Below are positions 1 through 7,136 of a stretch of 12,721 bases of DNA, one piece after another; the stretch's first letter is position 1; every line of letters begins with the position of its first letter. Origin of the DNA: Acidobacteria bacterium UBA7540 (GTDB lineage: Bacteria > Acidobacteriota > Terriglobia > UBA7540); assembly GCA_002478145.1 (NCBI GenBank), contig DLMI01000045.1, positions 1 through 12,721 of the forward strand. The letters are read 5' to 3'. The notes beneath the pieces are model-generated. The model saw nothing but the letters and a program-made list of their open reading frames with translations, searched no databases and was not told where the DNA came from. A program made the position numbers and the translations under genes.

Positions 1-17
1 TTCCGATACAGCACTAA

Positions 18-127
18 GACTTCTCAGGCCGAATCTCTAGAAGTGGCGGAACCTCCTAACCGGCAGTAACTTCCAGTGAGAAGAGCGAATAGATCCTTGT
101 GCAACCACATGAAGGTATTTTCCGAGT
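18..127 (+). repeat. Degenerate intergenic repeat, core-plus-tail part, copy A
   Basis: This begins with the core GACTTCTCAGGCCGAATC (18-35) and continues through CGGCAG (61-66), CTTCCAGTGAG (70-80) and TTTTCCGAGT (118-127). The same blocks occur in the same order at 6998-7108, with about one gap and roughly 70% identity judged by eye. It is non-coding. The left part may be cut by the window edge. No terminal inverted repeats or target duplications are evident, so I cannot assign it to a known element class. Confidence 0.6.
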
Positions 128-170
128 GGGCAACGATTCAGGAGTTGGACCACTTCGGTCTACGCTACGC

Positions 171-236
171 CGTTACAGAAGGTCTCTCTTGACCGGCGGC
201 GTGTTTCCTGGATGCCGAACTATTCAGGCGGAATCC
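171..236 (+). repeat. Degenerate intergenic repeat, GTTACAG-to-core part, copy B
   Basis: This 66-bp block aligns without gaps to 2705-2770, with about 51 of 66 positions identical by eye. Shared landmarks are GTTACAGA, CCGGCGGC (193-200), TTTCCTGG and the core TTCAGGCGGAATC (223-235). It follows copy A at a core-to-core spacing of about 199 bp, so 18-236 appears to be one composite unit. It lies just downstream of the minus-strand S9 peptidase, and its partner copy lies just upstream of that gene. Confidence 0.6.
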
Positions 237-382
237 TAAGCGGGATCGCAACTGTCATGGGAACGGTGACTTGCATCGAATCGAGCCAAGTGGTAGGCCT
301 CTGCCGCGAGGTTGACCAGCCTACGGATGTAGATAAGTGCTGAGACTATCCGATCGTTCGCGTACTCTGTGCCGCCTAACCC

Positions 383-2380
383 TCACGGCTCGCGCTGAGT
401 CCTCTGCGCCTCGGGTGCAGTGCTCTTTCCCATGAGGTATTGGTCGAACCAGGCGATCGTGCGCCGGATGGAATCGATCTGGTTCTCACGCTTCACAAAT
501 CCGTGGCCTTCATTCGCGTAATAGTGAACATCGACCGTCCGCCCTTCCTTCTTAAGGATGTCGACGACCTGTTGCGCCTCCTCCTTCGGCACGCGCGGGT
601 CATTGTCGCCCTGCAGCACGAGGAGCGGTACCTTCTCGCTCCGAATATAAGTGATTGGCGAGTCGGCGTCGTAGATCTTGCGATTCTCATCGGGGTTACC
701 CAGCAGCCCCTTTAGATACTCAGTCAGCGACGGGTCCGAACTCTTCAGCATCGTCGACCAGTTAATGATCCCGTAAAGTTCCACGGCGGCCGCCCAGATG
801 TCCGGTGCCTTGCCAATGGCCATCAGCGTCATGAAGCCGCCGTAGGACCCCCCGGTGATGCCGATTTTCCTGGAATCAACGTAGCCCGTGGCCTTCAGGA
901 ACTCCACCCCGGCGATCTCGTCCTTCAAGTCGCCGCCGCCCAAATCCTGAAAGTTGGCTTTCTGGAAGTCCAGGCCGTAGCCCGTGGACCCGCGCGGGTT
1001 GGGAGCGAGACAAATATATCCGCGCGAGGCTAGCGCCGCCACGTCCGTGTTCCAATAATCCACCATCTGGCCCGTGGGCCCGCCGTGCGGCAGCACGAGC
1101 GCCGGATTGCTGCCATCGCGCTTCAAGTTGAATGGCATCCACAGCAAGGCCGTGATTGTTTTTCCGTCGAAAGTCTTGTAATGGATGATCTGCGAGGGCG
1201 GCAGGGGCGTGGCGCGCAAGCTGGCTATCGTGGAGAAGGTCAATTGATCGGCGTGCTGGCTCGCGAGGGTGTAAACCCAAAGGTCTCCCGGCTGGTTCGA
1301 GGCTTCATGAGAAACGATCACACGATCGCCCTGCGGGGAAAACTCGTTGGGATTGCCGGAGAAGAAATTCAGGCCGTGCGGCAGGTCAACTTTTTCCGCC
1401 CGGTTGGTGGAGCGATCCGCGAGATAGGCATCGGTCACCCCGTCTTCATTCACGACATAGGTGTAGTTTTTGCCGTCGGGCGAAAAGTTCCCTGCGAAGG
1501 CTTCCCATTTCAAGTCGGTCACCCAGGTGATCTTCTTGCTGGCAACATCCAGCAGGGCGACGTTCATGTACCCGCCCTTGGCATCCGCACTCATCAGAAG
1601 CGTTCCGCCGTCGGGTGAAAGTGATGAGGCGAGATAGCGAATCGTCCCCTGGTGCGCAGTGAGGTTCTCGAGCTTGCCGCTCGCCACATCAATGCGGTAA
1701 ACGTCCGCATTGGTGAAGGGAGGATTCACGCGGTCGGCATAGATGGCCTTGTCGTCGCTGCTCCAGGCCACCACATTCCAGGAGTAACCCGGCTGCTGCT
1801 CGTTCGTCAGCTTATGAACTTTGCGGGTGCTCCAGTCGAGGAGAGCAATGTCAAGCTGCGTGCCCTCCTTCGGCTTGTAGGCAAAAGCAATGGTGCTTCC
1901 GTCGTGGGACCAGTGTGGGTCTTGTTCCCGAATGGCGGGCGTGTTGGTCAGATTCAGAGGCTCGCCGCCGTCGCTCGGTATAGCGTAAAGGTCCCACAGT
2001 TCGTTGCCCGCGCGGTCCTGCTGGTAGACGATCCATTTGCCGTCGGGCGACCAGACGGCGCTGTACTGCTGCCGATCGTCGGACTGGGTAAGCTGAATCG
2101 GCCATCCCCCTGAGGCGCGCACCTTCCAGAGATTGGAACGGCCGGAGATATCGGTGGTGAAGGCGATCTGCTGCCCGTCAGGCGACCACGCGGGGCCAAA
2201 CACGCTTCGCGTGTAATAGAGGTCGTCGACGGGCGCGGGGCGGGCGGCGGGATTTGACACCGACACCACCGACTTCGGATCGGTCAGTGGGCGGTCGTCG
2301 GGTCCCGTGGACGCGGCCAAAGGCTCTAACAGACTGAAGCTGATGACAACCCATACTCCCCATAGTCGCATGATCCGCAT
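383..2380 (-). CDS. Exported S9-family prolyl oligopeptidase / acylaminoacyl-type peptidase
   Basis: Serine peptidase of family S9 (alpha/beta hydrolase), expected to cleave short peptides, often after Pro or release acylated or dipeptidyl ends, probably in the periplasm. I start it at the ATG at 2380 (665 aa): GGAGGGAGG lies 4 nt upstream and the protein then opens with a signal peptide (RIMRLWGVWVVISFSLL...). The frame stays open to 2428 but without that support. Seven SPDG-type propeller repeats run from about residue 65 to 375 (WSPDG, WSPDG, WSHDG, WSSDD, LSPDG, FSPDG, FSPQG). The catalytic domain follows, from FDGKTITALLW onward. The triad is visible: Ser512 in GGSYGG, Asp594 in GDNDPRVP and His626 in EGHGF. 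HGGP provides the usual oxyanion-site region. The family is clear; exact substrate preference is not. It appears monocistronic, 985 bp downstream of the OmpA-like gene on the same strand. Confidence 0.95.
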   Translation of the reverse strand: MRIMRLWGVWVVISFSLLEPLAASTGPDDRPLTDPKSVVSVSNPAARPAPVDDLYYTRSVFGPAWSPDGQQIAFTTDISGRSNLWKVRASGGWPIQLTQSDDRQQYSAVWSPDGKWIVYQQDRAGNELWDLYAIPSDGGEPLNLTNTPAIREQDPHWSHDGSTIAFAYKPKEGTQLDIALLDWSTRKVHKLTNEQQPGYSWNVVAWSSDDKAIYADRVNPPFTNADVYRIDVASGKLENLTAHQGTIRYLASSLSPDGGTLLMSADAKGGYMNVALLDVASKKITWVTDLKWEAFAGNFSPDGKNYTYVVNEDGVTDAYLADRSTNRAEKVDLPHGLNFFSGNPNEFSPQGDRVIVSHEASNQPGDLWVYTLASQHADQLTFSTIASLRATPLPPSQIIHYKTFDGKTITALLWMPFNLKRDGSNPALVLPHGGPTGQMVDYWNTDVAALASRGYICLAPNPRGSTGYGLDFQKANFQDLGGGDLKDEIAGVEFLKATGYVDSRKIGITGGSYGGFMTLMAIGKAPDIWAAAVELYGIINWSTMLKSSDPSLTEYLKGLLGNPDENRKIYDADSPITYIRSEKVPLLVLQGDNDPRVPKEEAQQVVDILKKEGRTVDVHYYANEGHGFVKRENQIDSIRRTIAWFDQYLMGKSTAPEAQRTQREP

Positions 2381-2556
2381 ACAACCTCCCTCCGACGGGC
2401 GTCCCGACTTGCGACCAGAAGCGCGCATCGCCGGCGCAGTGCCCTACCGATCGAAACTGGGAATAAACGTACGCCCTTTTGGCCAGGATTCCACCATTGG
2501 ACCCGGCTCTTGGCGAGTATACACTCAACCGCTTCTGCGGGAGCGTTGTGGAAATG

Positions 2557-2601
2557 AAAAAAGCCCTTCCCAGAAAACAGGAAGCCCCTGCTTTGAAGGG
2601 C
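2557..2601 (-). terminator. Possible rho-independent terminator (minus strand)
   Basis: Read on the minus strand, GCCCTTC (2601-2595) can pair with GAAGGGC (2569-2563), and a run of six T follows (2562-2557). A competing inner hairpin, CTTCC/GGAAG with a 9-nt loop, is also possible. The position is odd: it lies upstream of the minus-strand peptidase and about 765 bp beyond the OmpA-like stop codon. It could block read-through into the peptidase gene or be the 3' end of an unseen small RNA. Confidence 0.35.
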
Positions 2602-2704
2602 GACCGGGACTCCTACCGACCTAGCATGAGTAGTGGGCATTCGGCGAGTAATCTCGGACCGGCACTTTGTTCGGACGGAGCGGCGAGTATCGATCGCCCC
2701 TTCG

Positions 2705-2820
2705 CTGTTACAGAGGGTCTATCTCGGCCGGCGGCCATTTTCCTGGTAGGCGACTTTTTCAGGCTGAATCTTTAGTTGCGCGATAACTACTCGAAGGGTT
2801 GCCGGCAGGATAGCACGTCA
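2705..2820 (+). repeat. Degenerate intergenic repeat, copy C
   Basis: Positions 2705-2770 match copy B (171-236) without gaps at about 77% by eye: GTTACAGAGGGTCT, CCGGCGGC (2728-2735), TTTTCCTGG and the core TTTTTCAGGCTGAATC. The sequence after the core (TTTAG...CCGGCAGGATAGCACGTCAG) resembles the tail of copy A with about seven extra bases, so copy C seems to have both parts. It is non-coding and oriented like the other copies. Confidence 0.55.
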
Positions 2821-3085
2821 GCAAGTTCTTCTGCCACTCGGTCTTTTCGCTTGATTCGCTAAAAACGATATTTTGATGTTACCCGTCTCCCCGCATGTAG
2901 GAGTGGCCCTCCGACCAGACGGTGGCCTCAAAGGGGATTAAGCCGCATTTTCGATTTCAGATTGCAGAGCTAAGCTTATCTCGGATTAATAGTAGGGTGG
3001 GAATCGAGCGAATCTCATACTTGCCAGCCACAGCCTCTGCAACGGGCGTCGATGGGGTCTGCCGGTTCTCGCGCGTGGAGTTTCC

Positions 3086-3298
3086 ATGCATGCCCGGGGT
3101 CTCAGACTGCGCGGAGTCCTCGTGGTGCTTGCGATAGCGCACTCCTCAGTATTGCCTTCCACCATGCTGAACGACAGTCGGCACTCCGGTCGCGATCATT
3201 TCGCAGCTCAATACCCTGCCTGCATGTGCCCCTGTCAGTGCTTCGATGGCAGCCTTACGGCTGACCATGCACAACTCGGGGGCAGGATGGTTAGCTAG
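3086..3298 (+). CDS. Doubtful small ORF with signal-like start and Cys cluster
   Basis: A 70-codon open frame starting MHARGLRLRGVLVVLAIAHS, which resembles a short signal peptide, with GGAG 5 nt upstream of the ATG. It includes a CxCxCxC cluster (ACMCPCQCF). I recognise no family. The frame sits in an otherwise gene-free stretch, is read against the flanking genes, and ends without a terminator-like signal. Chance is a serious alternative. Confidence 0.15.
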   Translation: MHARGLRLRGVLVVLAIAHSSVLPSTMLNDSRHSGRDHFAAQYPACMCPCQCFDGSLTADHAQLGGRMVS

Positions 3299-3333
3299 GC
3301 CTCTCCTGTGCGACTCTCTCACTCACTACTTTA

Positions 3334-3351
3334 CGCCGGTTTATACCGGCG
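3334..3351 (-). terminator. Hairpin after the OmpA-like stop codon
   Basis: CGCCGGT and ACCGGCG form a perfect 7-bp stem around TTAT, 15 bp past the stop codon of the minus-strand OmpA-like gene. There is no strong T-run after it (TAAAGTAG on the minus strand). It may be the 3' end of that transcript or a rho-dependent or stabilising hairpin. Confidence 0.4.
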
Positions 3352-3365
3352 CACTCAGCAGCCTG

Positions 3366-5054
3366 CTACTGCTTGACGAACTCCACGCGACGGTTCTGCG
3401 CCCGGCCCTGGGGCGTGTCGTTGGAGTCAATGGGCTTCGTGGCGCCCAGGCCGGCGGTCGTCAGACGACCCGCGTCCACCTTGAATTGCGAGACCAGAAC
3501 CGCCTTCACCGCCTCGGCGCGGCGTTTCGAGAGGTCGAGGTTGTGGTCGGCTGCGCCGGTCGAGTCCGTGTGCCCTTCGATCTGCAGTTTCAGGTTGGGA
3601 TTCGCCTCCAGCCCACGCGCGATGGATTTGATTACAGCCGCGGACTCGGACTTGAGCCGATCGCTGTCGGTATCGAAGAGAATGCCGTGCGTAACGTAGC
3701 GGCCGGAAGAAGAGATGACCTGGCTGAAGTCGGGAGTAGATTCGGCGAAGCGCAGGAGCCGGATGCCGAAGCTCCCGCTAACTGCTGCTTCCGTTTGCAG
3801 CGTGACGGATCCGAGTTCCGGCAGGTCGATTTGATTGGCGTCCACGACGCGGTTTTCGTTGATATACACCTGAAGACGCCCGTTCTGGATCCACACGTTC
3901 TCACTAACGGGCTGGTTGAAATCGGCAGGGGTGTTTGTACTCGCGAGTTCCTCGCTCGGGGTGTTGACTCGCACGTGAACGCCGGCGTCGCCGTTGGTTT
4001 GAACCCAGATGCGGAGGCTGTCCTGACCATCCTTGGTACGGAACTGCCAGGCATTCCGGAAGTCGACGGGATTCTGGAACATCACCACCGATTCCAGCGT
4101 GAAATTCTTGGGGAAGTCCTTGAAATTGGGGGTCAACTCCAGACTCTGGCTTGTAGTAAGCTGCCGGATTCCCGGGGCCTCCATCAGCGTTACGGAGCCG
4201 CCGCGGACCTTCCAATGCGGCGGCGCCTCGTCGCCGGCCATGTCCGTAAAATCGTCGTAGAAGATGGTTCTCTCGCCTGGAACGAAGTTGGCTTTCACGA
4301 CCGTCAAATCCGGCTGGCTCGCGGCCGGAGCCGCGCCGCCGGCGGGTTGCGGAGCTTGTGTGCTCGACGCCAGCGCGGCCGTCTGACTCGTAGGCGGCGC
4401 CGGACTGGCGGCGACTGCCGCACTCACTGGAGGAGGCGCATTGGCCGTGGCCGGCGCGGCGTTCGGCGCAAGACTCGCGAGAGCGGGTCCGCTGCGCGAT
4501 TTTGCGCTGAGCATCACCTTACTCCCGGCGGCGAATCGGACGGTGGGGCCTTGGGCGGCGACATCGATCACGACAAGCGACACCGTTGCGCCGCCAAGAG
4601 CGCCAATCGCAGCTCCCTTTCCGCCGCCCGCCAAGCCGCCCGCCAGAGCGCCAAATCCGGTTGCACCAGCGGCTTTCGCCAGATTGCTGCTGCGGCGGAC
4701 AACCCTGCCCTCTTCGTCAACGTCCGTCTGACCCTTGGAATTTACGAGCGACTTGACGTCCGCTGCGATCGGGACTGCCTGGTCACCGTGCCTGAGCGTG
4801 TCGAAAGAGAACCTCAACACGGACTGCCCCGTCAGCTTGTTGCCGGACTTGGACTCTTTCACCTTTCCCTCGACAATGTCTCCCTGAAGCGCAAGCGGGG
4901 TGATCACCCGCGCCGAGACCGCGTCGCCTTTGCGGCTGATATCGGTGCCCAGTGGCGCCGTCAGCTCTGCCTGAATGTCGATATCCTGAGCCAGCGCCGC
5001 TCCGCAAACCAGCACGGCAAGGCCAAGACCAAGACATGTTCGCTGTAATCTCAT
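3366..5054 (-). CDS. Composite OmpA-family outer-membrane/periplasmic protein
   Basis: A 562-aa envelope protein likely to tether the outer membrane to peptidoglycan. It has a signal peptide (residues 1-22, ending GAALAQ), an N-terminal beta-rich region (about 25-105), a glycine-zipper stretch (about 130-157, GALAGGLAGGGKGAAIG), an Ala/Pro-rich linker (190-250) and a beta-sandwich-like region (about 262-445, opening TIFYDDF, LamG/DUF1080-like in appearance). The OmpA C-terminal domain (458-562) contains GHTDSTG and NLDLSKRRAEAV. Asp497 and Arg512 sit 15 residues apart, as do the diaminopimelate-binding Asp271 and Arg286 of Acinetobacter OmpA. The start is supported by GAGGAG 8 nt upstream of the ATG. 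The OmpA domain is certain. The middle-domain assignment is tentative, and its ligand is unknown. The gene appears to stand alone. Confidence 0.92.
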   Translation of the reverse strand: MRLQRTCLGLGLAVLVCGAALAQDIDIQAELTAPLGTDISRKGDAVSARVITPLALQGDIVEGKVKESKSGNKLTGQSVLRFSFDTLRHGDQAVPIAADVKSLVNSKGQTDVDEEGRVVRRSSNLAKAAGATGFGALAGGLAGGGKGAAIGALGGATVSLVVIDVAAQGPTVRFAAGSKVMLSAKSRSGPALASLAPNAAPATANAPPPVSAAVAASPAPPTSQTAALASSTQAPQPAGGAAPAASQPDLTVVKANFVPGERTIFYDDFTDMAGDEAPPHWKVRGGSVTLMEAPGIRQLTTSQSLELTPNFKDFPKNFTLESVVMFQNPVDFRNAWQFRTKDGQDSLRIWVQTNGDAGVHVRVNTPSEELASTNTPADFNQPVSENVWIQNGRLQVYINENRVVDANQIDLPELGSVTLQTEAAVSGSFGIRLLRFAESTPDFSQVISSSGRYVTHGILFDTDSDRLKSESAAVIKSIARGLEANPNLKLQIEGHTDSTGAADHNLDLSKRRAEAVKAVLVSQFKVDAGRLTTAGLGATKPIDSNDTPQGRAQNRRVEFVKQ

Positions 5055-5101
5055 TGTAGGAACTCCTCTCGCGTGTCCAGATTGACCGGAGAACTACAGA
5101 G

Positions 5102-5130
5102 CCCATATCATAAATACCAGATCTAGTCAA
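5102..5130 (-). promoter_or_regulatory. Candidate sigma-70 promoter for the OmpA-like gene
   Basis: On the minus strand, TTGACT (5130-5125) is separated by 17 bp from TATGGG (5107-5102). The -35 box is strong and the -10 box only fair. It lies about 48 bp upstream of the start codon at 5054, a normal leader length. Confidence 0.4.
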
Positions 5131-5131
5131 G

Positions 5132-5150
5132 GCATATCGGGCATATCGGG
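5132..5150 (+). repeat. Short tandem repeat GCATATCGG x2
   Basis: Two exact head-to-tail copies of the 9-mer GCATATCGG (5132-5140 and 5141-5149), followed by one further G. They lie just upstream of the OmpA-like promoter's -35 box and overlap the 5' end of the tRNA-like relic. This could be an activator site or replication slippage. Confidence 0.5.
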
Positions 5151-5211
5151 AACCCCTGTTTACAGTTTTGCAACCATGGGATCGGCAGTTCGAGCCTCCC
5201 CAGGTCCACCA
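5139..5211 (+). pseudogene. Decayed tRNA-Ala(UGC)-like sequence
   Basis: The 3' half reads like a tRNA in exact register. Anticodon loop TTTGCAA (5167-5173, anticodon TGC at 5169-5171) is followed by a 5-nt variable region. Next comes a T-arm GGCAG-TTCGAGC-CTCCC with one stem mismatch. The 3' acceptor strand is CAGGTCC with discriminator A and CCA (5209-5211). The 5' end GGGCATA (5139-5145) pairs with the acceptor strand at five of seven positions, including the G3-U70 wobble that marks alanine tRNAs. The anticodon stem is mostly unpaired and the D-arm is unrecognisable and shortened, so it should not work as a tRNA. It may be a relic of a tRNA gene or of an integrase attachment site. A tmRNA 3' end, also alanine-like, is an alternative. 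Confidence 0.55.
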
Positions 5212-5350
5212 AAAGTCGCTGGTTTTGTTTCTCACCCACAGGGTGTCGACCTCCATAGCGGCTTCGTCGCGTTCGAACCCACATGAATAGAGGCGTCAGA
5301 GATCAGCAGAGGGTTAATGCACGAGACTCGAATCGGAACTTGCAGAGACC

Positions 5351-5379
5351 TTGACCTGGCAGGAAGGCCGGCCCATAAT
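5351..5379 (+). promoter_or_regulatory. Near-consensus sigma-70 promoter
   Basis: TTGACC (5351-5356) and CATAAT (5374-5379) are separated by exactly 17 bp; each box matches consensus at five of six positions. Transcription would begin near 5386, giving a leader of about 43 nt before the ATG at 5429. Confidence 0.65.
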
Positions 5380-5428
5380 TCTGCGCAAAGGTAAAGTTGA
5401 AATCGGAAATTCCGGATGAGAGGGAATC

Positions 5429-6751
5429 ATGGCGTCACGCATTCGGATCACTGTTCAGGTTGTCCTGATTGCCGGGTGTTTGGTTGGAGGCCTGGCCGCG
5501 CAGACACGCTACGTCCCCGACAAAGTGGGCAAGTGGACGTTAAGACGCCCCGACTACTCGGCCGGAAAGGCGCAGTACGGCTTGAGCCCCGTCGAAAAGA
5601 GCAGATTCGAGGCCAAAATCGGCGCGCTCATCTCCACCATTCAACAGTGCAAAGTGTTCAACCCGCCGATGGGAATCGAACCCCAGGTGATTGCCCGGTA
5701 CTACGCAGACACGTTTCTTGCTGACGACCCCGATCTATGCGAGAACCAGCCCTGCGTCCGTCATCCGCCCGGGTTCTATTTCTATATCTTGGTGTGGTAC
5801 CACCTCCTCACGGAACCGAAAGACCGGTTTGGACACGTCGACTATCATGCACCGCTTGTGGTAGGCCTTGCGAACGAGACGGCACAAGAGGTGTGGGTTG
5901 CCGTCAATAATCTTACTCGGACCCTCGGCGACATGCCCTGGGCAGAACGCGTGCGGCTGCCTGATGGCCGCCAGATCCGCTACATGCCGCGCGAAACGTC
6001 GGCCCGCGTTGGGGGATTTCCTGTCTACAAAAACCGGTTGGGTGACCACCTTGTGTTGACCAAAAGGGACCGCGACCCCTGGGTGCCCGTGACCCGCGAG
6101 CAGCTTGCGTTGGCGCTCATCCGCGAGCGCGAACGCTTGTTCGCCCACCAAGCCGAGGAGAGGAAACCGAGACCGGCGCCCCCGTGCGATAAAGACTACA
6201 AAGACTGGATGTCCGGCGCGGAAGAGCGGCGCGAAGACACGGAGAGAGCGTACCAGAGACTGAAGAAGACCGATCCGGCCGCTGCCGAGCAGCTCCATGC
6301 AAGGATGGAGAAGACGGAAGCTGACATGCCGGCCCTGTTGAAAGAAGGTCAGGCCCGCTGCGAGGCGCAGCAGAAGCAAGCCGCCCAAACAACGTCTGCG
6401 CAAGTGGCGCCGGACCGCGTGATCGAACCCCTTCGCGCCGAGCTGGCCCGAATGACGCCCGCCGAGCGCGCCTCGCCAGCATGGTATGACAAACTGGCGG
6501 AAGGACCCGACGCGTCGGGGCTGGTGGCGCCCCACGCGCCGCGTGCCGTGGAACTGGTGACGATGAACCCCGATTTTTTTGATCGCTCACGTCCGCGCAC
6601 GGACTTTCAGGTCATCTCCGTTGACATCGAGTACGATCCGACGGTGGGCGCGGACCACGCCAACCTCAGCCAGGACGACCTTCCCGACTGGCGGATGTAC
6701 GAATTCCTGACCACCACCGACTGGCAGCGCGTCGCCGCGCTGCTCGACTGA
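5429..6751 (+). CDS. Secreted protein of unknown function
   Basis: A 440-aa protein with a clear Sec signal peptide (residues 1-24, VVLIAGCLVGGLAAQ). I do not recognise the family. The N-terminal part (about 50-215) seems globular, with Cys74, Cys104 and Cys109 (DLCENQPCVRH). A conserved-looking DPWVPVTREQ motif (216-225) leads into a charged, helical, coiled-coil-like stretch (about 222-320: RERERLFAH, EERREDTERAYQRL, EQLHARMEKTEADM) rich in Arg, Glu, Gln and Ala. A C-terminal region (330-440) ends in DWRMYEFLTTTDWQRVAALLD. The start is supported by GAGGG upstream and by the signal peptide immediately after it. No catalytic motif is evident. A strong promoter lies 50 bp upstream and the gene appears monocistronic. 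Confidence 0.88.
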   Translation: MASRIRITVQVVLIAGCLVGGLAAQTRYVPDKVGKWTLRRPDYSAGKAQYGLSPVEKSRFEAKIGALISTIQQCKVFNPPMGIEPQVIARYYADTFLADDPDLCENQPCVRHPPGFYFYILVWYHLLTEPKDRFGHVDYHAPLVVGLANETAQEVWVAVNNLTRTLGDMPWAERVRLPDGRQIRYMPRETSARVGGFPVYKNRLGDHLVLTKRDRDPWVPVTREQLALALIRERERLFAHQAEERKPRPAPPCDKDYKDWMSGAEERREDTERAYQRLKKTDPAAAEQLHARMEKTEADMPALLKEGQARCEAQQKQAAQTTSAQVAPDRVIEPLRAELARMTPAERASPAWYDKLAEGPDASGLVAPHAPRAVELVTMNPDFFDRSRPRTDFQVISVDIEYDPTVGADHANLSQDDLPDWRMYEFLTTTDWQRVAALLD

Positions 6752-6929
6752 TTCTCGCGCCAACGGCGCGCCGCTCCTGCTGGGCCTCGCGCCTGACGAC
6801 CACGGCAGCCAGGTTCACGCCATCAGTGGGGACCGAAACACCCTGCTCGAAGATGAAAGCGGTGACTACATCCCTGCGGCAACATTCTGTTTTCCAGACG
6901 CGAAAGCAGCTTCCCCACAACTCAGACAG

Positions 6930-7015
6930 GATTGTGCCTGATAAACGCCCTTCCACGCCGGAACCCAGCCAAGCGCCAGGATTGTCGATGGGAAGCCGAC
7001 TTATCAGGCCGAATC
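6930..7015. repeat. Inverted copies of the repeat core
   Basis: The reverse complement of 6930-6955 (TGGAAGGGCGTTTATCAGGC, then ACAATC) aligns with 6989-7015 (TGGGAAGCCGACTTATCAGG, then CCGAATC) at roughly 80% by eye. The 33-bp spacer would be the loop of a long imperfect hairpin. It sits between two converging genes, where such a structure could also stop transcription from either side. Confidence 0.5.
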
Positions 7016-7108
7016 CCAAACAGCGCCGGAATTGGTTGAGCGGCAGCAGCTTCCAGTGAGACGAGCATATAAATTCCTCGGCAGACAACTGGAGAGTACT
7101 TTCCGAGT
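6998..7108 (+). repeat. Degenerate intergenic repeat, core-plus-tail part, copy D
   Basis: This begins with GACTTATCAGGCCGAATC (6998-7015) and continues through CGGCAG, CTTCCAGTGAG (7050-7060) and CTTTCCGAGT (7099-7108), colinear with copy A at 18-127. Confidence 0.6.
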
Positions 7109-7136
7109 CGACCATGCGTCCAGAAACGGTGCAACC

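Larger units (their letters stand above)
1..382. other. Gene-free stretch downstream of the S9 peptidase
   Basis: I see no plausible gene here on either strand. The content is repeat copies A and B plus about 145 bp (237-382) without recognisable features. No hairpin followed by a T-tract was seen just past the peptidase stop codon at 383-385. Confidence 0.5.
2381..3365. other. Long gene-poor region between the OmpA-like gene and the S9 peptidase
   Basis: About 985 bp without a convincing gene. It contains the peptidase ribosome binding site, a possible minus-strand terminator (2557-2601), repeat copy C (2705-2820), a doubtful 70-codon open frame (3086-3298) and a hairpin just past the OmpA-like stop (3334-3351). 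The remainder shows nothing I recognise. Confidence 0.5.
5055..5428. other. Divergent promoter region with tRNA relic
   Basis: A 374-bp spacer between the minus-strand OmpA-like gene and the plus-strand secreted protein. It holds a candidate promoter in each direction, a 9-bp tandem repeat and the tRNA-Ala-like relic. The piece at 5212-5340 shows nothing I recognise. Confidence 0.6.

Noticed and set aside
3246..5048. A 600-codon plus-strand open frame opposite the OmpA-like gene
   Set aside because: It mirrors the antisense of a clearly real gene with signal peptide and OmpA motifs. It has no domain, is Arg-rich and lacks a ribosome binding site, so it is a GC-rich shadow.
5340..5385. A possible inverted copy of the repeat (GGCCGGCC near 5367)
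   Set aside because: Only a few short blocks match and the core is absent. The stretch is better explained as promoter spacer.
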